Positions 46,626 to 57,506 of a stretch of DNA of 64,000 nt are shown piece by piece (positions within the stretch are counted from its first letter, which is position 1; every line of letters starts with the position of its first letter). The DNA is from Hyperoodon ampullatus (Eukaryota > Chordata > Mammalia > Artiodactyla > Ziphiidae). The notes under the pieces were generated by a model that saw only the letters and a list, made by a program, of their open reading frames with translations, was not told where the DNA came from and did no database searches. The stretch covers positions 8,608,001 through 8,672,000 of the forward strand of contig OX457075.1 of the NCBI GenBank assembly GCA_949752795.1. The letters run 5' to 3'. Position numbers and translations under genes: made by a program.

Positions 46626-48454
46626 AGCACTTGTCACATGTAAGTAGATGCTTCCTGGACTTCCTGGACTGGACCAACTCACCCTCCCTCAATCAACACT
46701 GACAGTGCACTAATATTTTCAACTTATTAAAATTAATGAACATGTCAGAGGCAATTGACTCGGTTATGGAAAACAGACAGCTGTCCACTTTAGTTAGATC
46801 TTTTGGAGAAGTCAGGAAACAGCAAGCCTCGTGTACTAATAGATTATGGTTATAGGGTGAAGCCAGGGGGAGGGATGGAGCAGGGAATTTGGCCCCAATA
46901 ACCTAGTGACTGATTGTGTAGAGTCTGGTCAAGGAGCAAAGCAGGACCTTCCTATTTAATTATTTCTCTCTGTTCTTAGAAGAGGGAAGAAAAGATGTGT
47001 CAGCTGTAACAGCGATCATATGTTGTATAATTACTGTGCTTCTCACATCCAAATAACTGGCCGTTCTCCTGAATTTTCCATAAGTGGCAAAATAAGTTAT
47101 ATTACAGAGCAGGAAGGAGAAAGTAGTGGGACACAATTTAAACAGGGTTTCTATTTGGGGATCTTGTTTAGTTTTGTTTCCTCCCCCTGCTTCCTTTGAT
47201 TCCTCTGCCACTTTTTTTCCTATTCTTTTTACTGCTCTTGAAAAAAAAACAAACTCTGTAAAAAGAAAAACTTATATATGTTTTCTTCCCTTTTTTTTCC
47301 CCAAGAAGTTGACCCTTGAAAGTCAGTAAGTTAAGAAGGAGGAGAAAAGACGTGCCTAAGAAGTTTGAGGGAGGTGACCACTCGACAGTGTAGAAGATTG
47401 AAGGTCTCCAAAAACAGTCCCAGATTCTAAAGGGCATTCTCTCCGGCCATCCCCTGCCCTGCCTGAAATCAGAGCAGATGCCTCTGCCGGCCAACCATCT
47501 GTCTGCACATGTGCAAGGGCATCCTATGGTTTTTGTGTGAGATCTAACTGCTCGCTTCAACAGTGCAGCAGGTTGGGTGCGTGAAAATCCAGTGTTCAAT
47601 AGGGATCTGCCATCACTCACTGCTCTCCTGCATATTCCCTTTCCTTTGCCCAGAATTTGCTTTTAAATAGAATGTGCACAATGTATGTAATTGCCTCACA
47701 ACTAGAATTCAGTCTCTGGAATTGGGGGCAGGAGAAGTCAAAGGACAAGAAAGATACCTTAGATCAAAGAGCACACTATTTAACAAGGTGCAAGTCCAGA
47801 CCAGGGACCAACAAAGCAATCACGCCTCTCAGGAGGTACCCTGGGAATATCCCTAAAATCTTCCCTTTTCCTCAGAATTGCCCCCTTCTGCTCCCTTTAC
47901 CTGAACTAGACATTGAGCCAGAACGTATCCGGTGATGTTCACTGTGGACCTCTACTGAGGCCCCTCATTTCAAAACCTTTGGAATGAGCTACCCAGGAAC
48001 ACTTGGTAAAGAGCAATTAAATGCCACCCTGCACGTTCATGCTTAATTATCTTGCTAGAGACACACTGTAGCTCACTGCATCTAAATGCAAATTTGTGTA
48101 TTTGAGATTTTTATTGGATTTGATAAGTCAAATGATTGCTACTTTACATGGAAAGGGGTTGGGGCTGATGAACTGTAGGAGCCCACGTGAGCAACGAGAC
48201 AAAAATTTCCTTGATTCATTTAAAATAGACCTCCCTCCCCCTGTGGTGTCTCTTTTCCTGAAATTTGATTTCTTTTTTTTGTGCTGCTGGGCTCATTTTG
48301 CTGATAAGGAAGACGAAGGTAAATAGCATTTTGAAGAGCAGACTTAAATAAGGCCAGAACACAGCTGGACAAGGCAACTTGCCCCAAGACTTGGGTCTCT
48401 GTGCTGACCACTGTGTCAGTGATTTTCAAAGTCTGGACCATATCTTACAGCATT
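46626..48454. other. Unique DNA, nothing recognised
   Basis: 1.8 kb without interspersed repeats. The minus-strand 150-codon frame (47168-47620) has a basic tail caused by A/T-rich DNA and no domain. The segment 47940-48120 is AT-rich with TTAATTA-like cores. Confidence 0.45.
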
Positions 48455-48571
48455 ACACACACACACACTCACACACGCGTATGTATTATATACATAGATT
48501 TTTATGAACCTATACTTTGCCTTATTAGTGTACTTTATTTTCTGTTCTATTCTACTCTATTCTATTCCATT
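48455..48571. repeat. (CA)n and (TTCTA)n short repeats
   Basis: (CA)n with one CT interruption lies at 48455-48476. A TTCTAT/TCTAC-like imperfect pentamer array lies at 48540-48571. Confidence 0.85.
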
Positions 48572-49467
48572 AAAAAATGTTTAAATGCTGGTTACAACCC
48601 AGTTAAAAGATTTTACAACCCAGTAAGGAACCTTAAGAAAATTGCATTAGATGTTTCTCTTGCTCACAGTGTTTCTAAGCTTTATTAAATCCCCAAAATG
48701 AATGATGGGAACAGTGTTCCTAAACAATACTGCCAGCCCAAAGTGCTAATTATAAAGGGTAGCCTAAAATCAGATAAAGCAGTGGAGCTGAGAACGGGCA
48801 GCACATGTGTGCAGTGGAATTTGCTAATGATGGTGTGCTTGGCAATGGAATGAATCCCCTGGCGGATTGGCATTATGTTTCAAACGATGCCAGCTTCCAA
48901 GGGCATTTTACATTCACAAATGTAAGTGTCAGCTGTGCTTGAATGGTTCTTGGGCACTACCCCCCTCTCCATCACCCCTGCTCAGGCTGTTAGACCACAG
49001 GGGTCTTGTGAGGGGAGATGACCCCACGTTCAAGGCCTGCCATGGCTATCATTTTTCTCACTGCCTTCCCAACTGAGTTTGGGGTCAGTTATCTTTCATG
49101 GCATCCTTTTATGGTAGACGGGCCTATTTTACAGATTCTGGCTTGCCAATCAATATGCATCCTTTGTCAACAGCTGCCTTCAGTTCATCCGGAGCCCCAA
49201 ACATTCCATCTTAGCTAAAATAGAATACGGGGAAATTATAAACTTCCAAAGCGAAAGGAAGGGATGGGATATGGAGGAGGAAGGATGGAAAAACTATTGA
49301 TTGAATGCCTTCTCTTTTAGACACAATATTAGACGTATTATTGTATTTAATACTAATAAGCCCCATTAAAAAGATGGTCATTGATCCTACTTATCTGAAA
49401 ATGATCTTCAGGAAGGTTGAGCTGGAATTTCCAATGTCATGTAGCTGGTGGGTGGTATGGATTAAAA
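48572..49467. other. Unique DNA; candidate conserved non-coding block 48630-48930
   Basis: No repeat family. 48630-48930 has several homeodomain-type cores (GCTAATTATAAAG, TTGCTAATGATGG) and even composition. This resembles developmental enhancers but proves nothing without alignment. Confidence 0.4.
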
Positions 49468-50109
49468 TATAGGTTTGCCTATTATTCACAATAGCTAAGG
49501 TATGGAAACAACCTAAGTGTCCATCAATGGATGAATGGATAAAGAAGATGTGAGATACAGAAATATAGAAATAGAAATACATATATAATTCTAATATTAT
49601 TCAGCCATGAGAATGAAGGAAATCCAGCCATTTGCAACAACTTGGATGGACCTTGAGGGCATTATGCTTAGTGAAATAAGTCCAACGGAAAAAGACAAAT
49701 ACTGTATGATATCAGTTATGCATGGAATCTAAAAAGAAGAAACTCAGAGAAACAGAGAGTAGAGTGGTGGTTACCAGGGGTTGGGGTGGGGAAAATGGGG
49801 ACATACTGCCAAAGGGTACAGATTCCCAATTTTAAGATTAACAAGTTTGGGGATCTAATGTACAGCATGGTGATTATAGCTAATAATAGTGTATCATATA
49901 CTTGACTGTTGCTAAGAGAGAAGATCATAAATGTTCTCACCACCAAAAAGAAATGGTAACTAGGATATGGGATGGAGGTGGCAGCCAGTACTACAGTGGT
50001 AATGATTTTGCAACTTATAACTGTATCAAAGTGACATGTTGTACACTTTAAAATTACACAAAATGTTATGTGTTGATTATACTCAATAAAGCTGGGAAAA
50101 AATAAAAAT
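49468..50109 (+). mobile_element. Eutherian LINE-1 3' end, 5'-truncated
   Basis: 'ggaaacaacctaagtgtcca', 'tcaatggatgaatggataaa', 'cttggatggaccttgagggc', a 3' UTR with 'gtagagtggtggttaccagg' and the end 'gtgttgattatactcaataa' plus A-rich tail. It is an older subfamily than the 11953 copy, and frames are broken. Confidence 0.93.
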
Positions 50110-51886
50110 GTCTCCCCCCACCCCCAAAAATACAATTCTGCCTGGGTCCCCAGAGCATGCTCTTCCTAATATGCACAAGGCCCTTATATTTTCACTTTGA
50201 ACCACATGGAACATCAACTGGAACTTCAACCAGAAAACCCACTCAGTATGGTGCTTCCACACTCAACATCCAGAAACTCTAAGGAGACATGTGAGATGGA
50301 ATGAAACCTGAGCTGGAGATCATGAGATTAAGTTCCTGGATCACTCGATGGATTGGGCAAGATATTTCCTTTGGAACTTGAGTGGAGAAAATAAAGAGAA
50401 GGGAAGGCAAGTAGGGGACAGAGTTGAAGAAAGAGAAATTTAATTAGATATTCTACTCCTGTGTGAGACAGGTACTTTCAGACAATGGGAGTTATCATGG
50501 GAAATGTTTGATTCAAAACCAACATAAGCAACTCCTTTGCCCCTTTTCTGTTTGTTCATCACTGCTTTCCTTAGACCTTACTCATAAAGATGAGATCATT
50601 AGGCATTTAACTTAGCTCCTGATTTCGGCTTTTCTAAATATACACAACACCTTACCTAAACTATTGATTCCTTTCCTGGATTAGAATGAATAAGAATGAA
50701 GAATTAAGTAGTTAAGGACTGACTGACTCTCTACCCTTAGTTTCCCCTTAGTAAATTTGCAGGTGGACCTTGAGGGTTCAGGCTGACCATGCGGGCGAGA
50801 CAGCATCCCAAGGAAGATCGGGAGAAGTCATCAGGCCTGCACGCAGTGGAATAAACGATGAAGAATCTGACCTTCTGCCTTAATAATTAACTGAGATTGT
50901 TTCCCCTTTTTCCTTTTAAAAATCGTCACGGCTGAGCAGAATCTTCGGAGTTGGTCTCCGGACATAAGCCCACCTTCTCCCCAGGTTGCCGGCTCTTCTG
51001 AATGAAGCACCTTTTCTCTCTGCCGAAGCTTGCCCCTTGATTTACTGGCTGTTGAGCAGCAAGCACCTGAACCTGCATTCGATTACACCAACTGTTAGCT
51101 TCACTTTTCTCCTCTGTGATCACGATTCACTGTGCACATTTGGACTTTGTTCCTGATGGCTTCAGACGTGACTGCTTTGCAGAGGCCTAATCTTCCAAAG
51201 CTTTCCATCAAATCAAGTTGATGTTTTTATGACTGTGGCAATGCAATGTTTTTGTGTAAGGAAGTTACCTATTTATAACGGAAAACAAGGAGAAACAGTT
51301 TTATTGTGGTTGGGGAAATGCTCCCTAGAAGAGAGGCCCTCTGCCAGGTGCTAATTACATTCCTATTGTCTTTTGGCTTCATGCTTCCCACACCAGGGAG
51401 AGGAAGAGTTGGGAGAGGGCAAAGGAGGGAGCAGTGGAAGATAACTGAACAAGGTGAAAATGAATGCTCATTACATTCCAGAACACAGGAGGACTCATTT
51501 CATATGATAGGGCTGTAAATGGGACGTTTAATGGAGTTATGACATGCTTGCCACTACAAGTCATTTACTCTGCAGTATTACAGTTAATTATACACAGCTG
51601 CAGCCATTTATGGCCTGTCCCTTGTTAACTTTGCATGTTAACTCTTTCAGCACAGTTGATCAACCAGGAACCAGGCGGTTTTAAACCTAAAGAAACCATG
51701 AAATGTTACTAAATGCCCCATATGACTCAGGATAATTCTCACTAACTGTAGGAGAACACACTCATCTGCCTCTCCCCTCAGCATACCCTCCCTTCCAGGA
51801 GCACATCGTAAGAGGAATGCAGATAGAAAAAGAAGGAGAAAGAGAGAATTATGGTTGTAATTCTCTTTTTTGGAAAAAAAATACAC
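50110..51886. other. Unique DNA; candidate conserved block near 51540-51670
   Basis: No gene or repeat recognised. C-run at 50114-50124. Around 51570-51660 'cagttaattatacacagctg' and an E-box-like CAGCTG occur together, an enhancer-like but non-specific pattern. Confidence 0.42.
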
Positions 51887-52115
51887 TTTTTTTTTTTTTT
51901 TTTGCGGTACGCGGGCCTCTCACTGTTGCGGCCTCTCCCGTTGTGGAGCACAGGCTCCGGACGCGCAGGCTCAGCGGCCATGGCTCACGGGCCCAGCCGC
52001 TCCACGGCATGTGGGATGCTCCACGGCATGTGGGATCCTCCCGGACCGGGGCACAAACCCGTGTCCCCCTGAATCGGCAGGTGGACTCTCAACCACTGTG
52101 CCACCAGGGAAGCCC
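51887..52115 (-). mobile_element. Young CHR-2 SINE with internal 19-bp duplication
   Basis: The reverse complement is a normal CHR-2, but the 19-base unit containing 'tccacggcatgtgggat' is present twice in tandem (about 52000-52018 and 52019-52037). The repeat aaaaaatacact flanks it at 51875-51886 and 52116-52127. Open frames on both strands here belong to the SINE. Confidence 0.95.
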
Positions 52116-52127
52116 AAAAAATACACT

Positions 52128-53722
52128 ATCTTTGATTTGTGGGAAAATTTATAGACATAACAATTTTTTATTACCAATTTTAAGAGCATTTTAAATACAT
52201 TTTACCAATAGCAGTGTAACAAAAATGCTCGAATAAAACACTCATGAAATAAAGTGAAACTGACATGTTGTCTTTAGCAGCCTAACCCGTTTGACAAAGA
52301 GCCTGCCCCTTAGCATGTCTGGAAGAGATTTCCATTTCTGAAAATCCTACACTCTGTGATGATTGACAGGGGAAGGAACCTGTAGCATAGTAACGGCAGT
52401 TACTAAGTTACGAAGCAGTTACTAAGGCCTCTCAGTTGGTTATATTGAAGCCAGAATAGCAGTGTATCTAAAAGCCCTGTGTTTTGGATATGCCATGTAC
52501 AACAGGAAGACCCTAGTTTTTAATTTATTAAAAAGATTTCAACAATAGAAGTAGCTCTCTATCTTCATTCTGGGAGCCTGGATGTTCTGACAGCACAAGT
52601 GCTGCCTTGTTTTATTCTTTATTATGGGGTGGGAGTGGGGGACCTTACTCAGTAACCAAGATTGTCTTAGGGTTTTGGTTCTGACTGGTGTTAACAATCT
52701 TCCTTCCACGAGGATTCAGCTACGGGAGTCAGGAAAATGTGGTACTCAGTAAATGGACTTCACAAGCATCTTTGTCGGGGGCCCACTTTTATTGGCTCTG
52801 AGGATGAGTTGCCATGTACATTCATGGCAGAATCTTGCTGAGTCTGTTTCTGGATTATTTCTGGTTCACAACTGCGTGGTTGTCTGGTTTATTTTTGGTT
52901 CATGACCGATCTGAATTATTTGTCATTAATTAATGGCCATCTCGTCTCTTTCCACCAGTGTTAAGTGCTAAGAGATTGATTCTGGTTGTGTGTCTGCAGG
53001 ATTTCATGAAATTTCCATTGACTCAAGCCTTCCTGTTTCTCACAACAGGGTCAAGGGAGCAGCTCTTTTATAAAACCACAGGCCAGTCCCAACCTGGTGG
53101 TTGAAAAAATTGCCCTGTGCCAAATGATGCTTTATTGATCTTTTTCTTGGGGAGGTGGGGAGGGGGGGTGGAGCCTCATAGAAAGAGTCCTCAGTTTGCT
53201 TGTCTGTGTTTATTTTCCCTGAAGGGGCAGCTTGCGTACAATCCCCATTAAATTGGCTTTTGCATAATGGCTGGATTTTATGATGCTGTCAGTTTTCTGT
53301 TTGTGTGTCTGTAAGTAAGAAAGCCTCCTGACAGAGGGAAGAAAATGACAACGAATGATCTGTTTATAATTACAGCCCCTTTCCATCTGCAGTCAGATTA
53401 TTTTAGGGGGCACGCTTAGACCTTCCTTGATCATGGGAATCTGTCCAATTTCTACACTATGTGAATATCCAAGACAAACACACATAACTACCATTAAAAG
53501 GGAGAAAACATACACAAATATTTAAAGAAACTGAAACAGTTTGGATACCTTGGAGAGCAGAGGCCTGGCATGGCTTTTATTTCAGTTGTGTAGATGTACC
53601 TGAAGGAGTGATGGGATGCGGACACAGATGGACTGGACACGGCCTATCTGGGGCCTGCAGACCTCTTCCTAAGTAGTCGAAGGGCTTCCATAAAATCTGG
53701 CCTTTTCTTGCTTTTCCTTCTA
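52128..53722. other. Unique DNA; candidate conserved block 53220-53420
   Basis: No repeat family. 53220-53420 includes 'gtacaatccccattaaattg', 'ttttgcataatggctggatt' and 'tctgtttataattacagccc' with little degradation signature. It could be a conserved element. Confidence 0.42.
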
Positions 53723-53798
53723 AAAGTATCAGGAGTAATACCTTCCAAAGATAAACTCCGAAAGTATCAGGAGTAACACCGTCCGAAGATAAACTCCC
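53723..53798. repeat. Tandem 38-bp duplication
   Basis: Copies at 53723-53760 and 53761-53798 both begin aaagtatcaggagtaa and contain gataaactcc. They differ at four positions, with no indel. Confidence 0.95.
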
Positions 53799-54970
53799 AA
53801 ATCCCAACCTCAGTAACTTGGTTCCCAGACAAGCATCCCTACTTGGGGCTCAAACCCAGGGAAAAGGGCTTGTTACCTATAGAAAGGACACACCAAAATT
53901 TTCTCAACTTTTGTCTAAGATTCTTTGGATGTGTAATTTGAAATATCTTCTAAGCATTGCTCTGATATTCCTTTGTCTAACTCTGGAGAAGATTAACCAA
54001 ATAGAGTATCTTGAATTTCAAAGAGAGAAGGAAGAAATCAAACTTTTAACGCTTTAAATATGCTGGCTTTTTAAGAAAAACGTTTCTACCAGCTCAGGAA
54101 AAGTCAAGCTGTGCTGGCGATGGCAGATTGCTAGATAAGAAACACAGAAATGCAAATGACATTAGCTAGCAACAAAGAGTGGTAAAAATGTGCTAATAAA
54201 AGATTCTGATACACACCTGATACACAGTAAATAAAAGCAGATTTATTATAAGGCATTAGTTTATGTAATGTGCATATTAATAAAGGTAAATCCCTTGATA
54301 AAAAAATGGGTTTGATAATTTGGGTTTAAGATTTAGCAATGCGTCTTCTCAAATTTTATCATGATGAGGTATAAAATATAAATTTAATACTTGCGTAAGA
54401 TTGGATTACAAATATTAAATTTACATGTATTTTGTGTATCTTAAATTTCCAAGGGGGTTAGATAGAGTATCACTGTCTCCACACACTATTTAAGGTTATG
54501 AGAATGTACTCATATATATTTAACTAAGTGAATTTATAATAATTAATGTCTTTTTAAAGACTGTTTTCTGTGAACTTTAGACAGTGCTGCAAATCATCTG
54601 GGATCGTTTCCTCTACTTGCATGGAGTAAAAATTTAAATGTCACCTCTCTGATGAAATATCCTATCTATATACAACAAATTTGACCTTTGTAAAGCTCCA
54701 ATTAAGATGGTGAGTTCAACGTGGTAGAGCCATTCTCTGATGAGGTTAAAACATATTGAAGCTAAAGTTAAAGGCTTTCCGTTTGTCACCTAAATATGTA
54801 TTTGTGTAAAGGCCTATTGACGTTATTAAACAAAGAAAATTTATACATGATAAACCAACTGAAAACTAATCTTGGTGTCATCAGCCTGATATTAACACTA
54901 GGTAGTAAAATTTCTCATTTACATTTTGTGTGATCTGCTCAGAGGAACCACCTCCTAGTGTATCCTATAT
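53799..54970. other. AT-rich unique DNA
   Basis: No repeat or gene recognised. The plus frame of 79 codons at 53818-54057 lacks a domain. Confidence 0.4.
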
Positions 54971-54985
54971 TGTGCATGTGTCTTT

Positions 54986-55984
54986 CTAATTTTTTTTAGT
55001 TTTTTTTTTTTTTGCGGTACGCGGGCCTCTCACTGTTGTGGCCTCTCCCGTTGTGGAGCACAGGCTCCGGACGCGCAGGATCAGCGGCCATGGCTCACAG
55101 GACCAGCCGCTCCGCGGCATGTGGGATCCTCCCGAACTGGGGCACGAACCCATGTCCCCTGCATCGGCAGGCGGACTCTCAACCACTGCGCCACCAGGGA
55201 AGCCCCTATTTTAGTTTTTAAAAAAAAGTTTTTTGGGTTTTGTTTATGCCTGTGTCCTTTTTTTTTTAATAGATCTTTATTGGAGTATAATTATTTCACA
55301 ATACTGTGTTAGTTTCTGTTGCACAACAAAGTGAATCAGCCATATGCATACACATGTCCCCATATCCCCTCCCTCTTGAGCCTCCCTCCCATCCTCCCTA
55401 TCCCACCCCTCTAGGTCATTGCAAAGCACTGAGCTGATCTCCCTGTGCTATGCTGCTGCTTCCCGCCAGCCAACTACTTTACATTCGGTGGTGCATGTAT
55501 GTCGATGCTACTCTCACTTCGCCCCAGCTTCACCCTCCCACCCCATGTCCTCAAGTCCGTTTTCTATGTCTGTCTCTTTATTCCTGCCCTGCAACTAGGT
55601 TCATCAATACCATGTTTTGTTTTGTTTTGTTTTTTAGATTCCATATATATGCGTTAGCACATGGTATTTGTTTTTCTCTTTCTGACTAACTTCACTCTGT
55701 ATGACAGAGTCTAGGTCCATCCACCTCACTACAAATAACTCAATTTCGTTTCTTTTTATGGCTCAGTAATATTCCATTGTATATATGTGCCACACCTTCT
55801 TTATCCATTCATCTGTCGATGGACACTTAGGTTCCTTAAAAAACTAAAAATAGAACTACCATATGACCCAGCAATCCCACTACTGGGCATATACCCTGAG
55901 AAAACCATAATTCAAAAAGAGTCATGTACCACAACGTTCACTGCAGCTCTATTTACAATAGCCAGGACATGGAAGCAACCTAAA
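54986..55984 (-). mobile_element. LINE-1 with inverted 5' end and nested SINE
   Basis: Reverse-oriented L1 3' end runs from a T-run at 55251 through the 3' UTR and ORF2 end to 55832. From 55829 to about 55984 the sequence is plus-oriented ORF2 (the part matching 12773-12931 of the recent L1). The two halves meet in L1 at 'cctaagtgt', as expected for twin priming. The 15-base repeat tgtgcatgtgtcttt lies at 54971-54985 and 55985-55999. Between the first repeat and the T-run at 55251 lies non-L1 DNA that also holds a SINE; it may be a 3' transduction. Confidence 0.85.
55005..55208 (-). mobile_element. Young CHR-2 SINE nested in the L1 tail
   Basis: Reverse complement of CHR-2, from 'ggcttccctggtggcgcagt' at its right end to 'gtaccgc' and an A-run at its left. 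The direct repeat ttttagttttt lies at 54994-55004 and 55209-55219. It is later than the surrounding L1 insertion. Confidence 0.93.
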
Positions 55985-56019
55985 TGTGCATGTGTCTTTT
56001 TGATGAACTTTATCAAGCT

Positions 56020-56600
56020 CAGGATTTTATAAATCAGTTTTATTGAAGTATAATCGTATTTTAAAAAGGGACCCAGTTGAAGTGCATAGTTTGATGAGTT
56101 TTGACCAATGTATACACTTGTGTAACCACAACCACAATCAAAAGTGGCATATTTTCATCTTCCCCAAAGGTTCCTCGTGCCCTTTGTGGTAATTCTTCCT
56201 ACCATGTTGGTTCTCTGTAACTGCTAATTGGCTCTATATCTATAGGTTTGATTGGTCTTCTTTAGAAATTCATATCCTTGGATTTATATAATATATAGTC
56301 TTTTGTGTCTGGTTTCTGTTACACAGCAGAAGGGTTTCCAGATTCATTTACCTTCTTGAGTGTACCCGTGTATTTTATGTCACTAAGTAGTATTCCATTT
56401 AATGGAAATACAACAATGTATCCATTCACCTGTTGATGGGCATTTAGATTGTTTACATTGTGGGGCTATTTTAAATAAAGCTGCACACCTTCTGGTGGAT
56501 GTATATTCTTATTTCTCTAGGAATGGGATTCTGCATCTTAAGGGAATGTTTAAACTGAGAAGAAACTGCTAAACTCAATACCAAAACGATTTGTGGATAA
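56020..56600 (-). mobile_element. Old LINE-1 3' region, reverse orientation
   Basis: 'cagttttattgaagtataat', 'gatgagttttgaccaatgta', 'tgtgtaaccacaaccacaat', 'gtccggtttct'-like 'tgtgtctggtttctgttaca', 'cacctgttgatgggcattta' and 'gctgcacaccttctggtgga' follow an old L1 in reverse complement. Frames are broken. Confidence 0.88.
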
Positions 56601-56812
56601 TTTTTAAAATAAAATTTTCTCATTTCCAAAAAAGCTAAAGTTTCTTATAATTGATAGGGTAATTTATTCTAGATTTATAAAATATTATCTCTCTGATTAA
56701 TAAATTAAACAACATAATGATCACTTCTTATCTTTAGATAAGTATTTCTTATCTGCAGGTATCTACAACATATGACCATTTCTGGAAGTAATAATGATTT
56801 TTTGACAACTCT

Positions 56813-57020
56813 ATTTTTTTTTTTTTTGCAGTACCTGGGCCTCTCACTGTTGTGGCCTCTCCCGTTGCAGAGAACAGGCTCCGGACGCGCAGGCTCAGAG
56901 GCCATGGCTCACGGGCCCAGCTGCTCCACGGCATGTGGGATCTTCCCGGACCAGGGCACGAACCCGTGTCCCCTACATCGGCAGGCGGACTCTCAACCAC
57001 TGCGCCACCAGGGAAGCCCC
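56813..57020 (-). mobile_element. CHR-2 SINE, short target duplication
   Basis: Reverse complement of CHR-2 with a few substitutions ('gcagtacctgggcctctcac' at its left end). Direct repeat acaactct at 56805-56812 and 57021-57028. The overlapping 132-codon frame (56772-57170) is a SINE read-through artefact. Confidence 0.93.
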
Positions 57021-57290
57021 ACAACTCTTTCTTATATTGCTTTTCCCCAATTTAGGTCCAAAATGAATAACACCATTAAAGTACCTTTTGCATGTAAGCT
57101 GTCACTTCCTCAAAGAACTTTGGTTGCCCCCATGTTTTGCTCCCTCACCTCATCCGAGAATGGATGCTAGAAGTAATTAGGCTTGTTTGTAGTCACTATG
57201 CTTTTAATTAGTTCAACAGTGTGTTGAAAGTTGCCCTATTTTCATCAAGATCAAAATAGGGGAAGAACTATCCAATCAAAAAGAGAAGCT

Positions 57291-57493
57291 AGTGGGAAGC
57301 AGCTGCAACACACGGGGAGATCAGCTCAGTGCTTTGAGACCACCTAGAGGGGTGGGATAGGGAGAGTGGGAGGGAGACGCAAGAGGGAGGAGATATGGGG
57401 ATATATGTATATGTATAGCTGATTCACTTTGTTATACAGCAGAAACTAACACGCTGTTGTAAAGCAATTATACTCCAATAAAGATGTTAAAAA
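57291..57493 (+). mobile_element. LINE-1 3' end, 13-bp target duplication
   Basis: 'agtgggaagcagctgcaaca', a G-rich tract weakened by substitutions (57351-57382), 'gctgattcactttgttatac' and A-run. Direct repeat aaaaagagaagct lies at 57278-57290 and 57494-57506. Confidence 0.96.
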
Positions 57494-57506
57494 AAAAAGA
57501 GAAGCT

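Noticed and set aside
47168..47620. 150-codon minus-strand open frame
   Set aside because: No domain, basic tail produced by A/T-rich DNA, no splice or promoter context; consistent with chance.
55445..56032. Several frames that look like a small protein cluster
   Set aside because: They are both halves of the inverted L1 (3' UTR read on the wrong strand, then ORF2).
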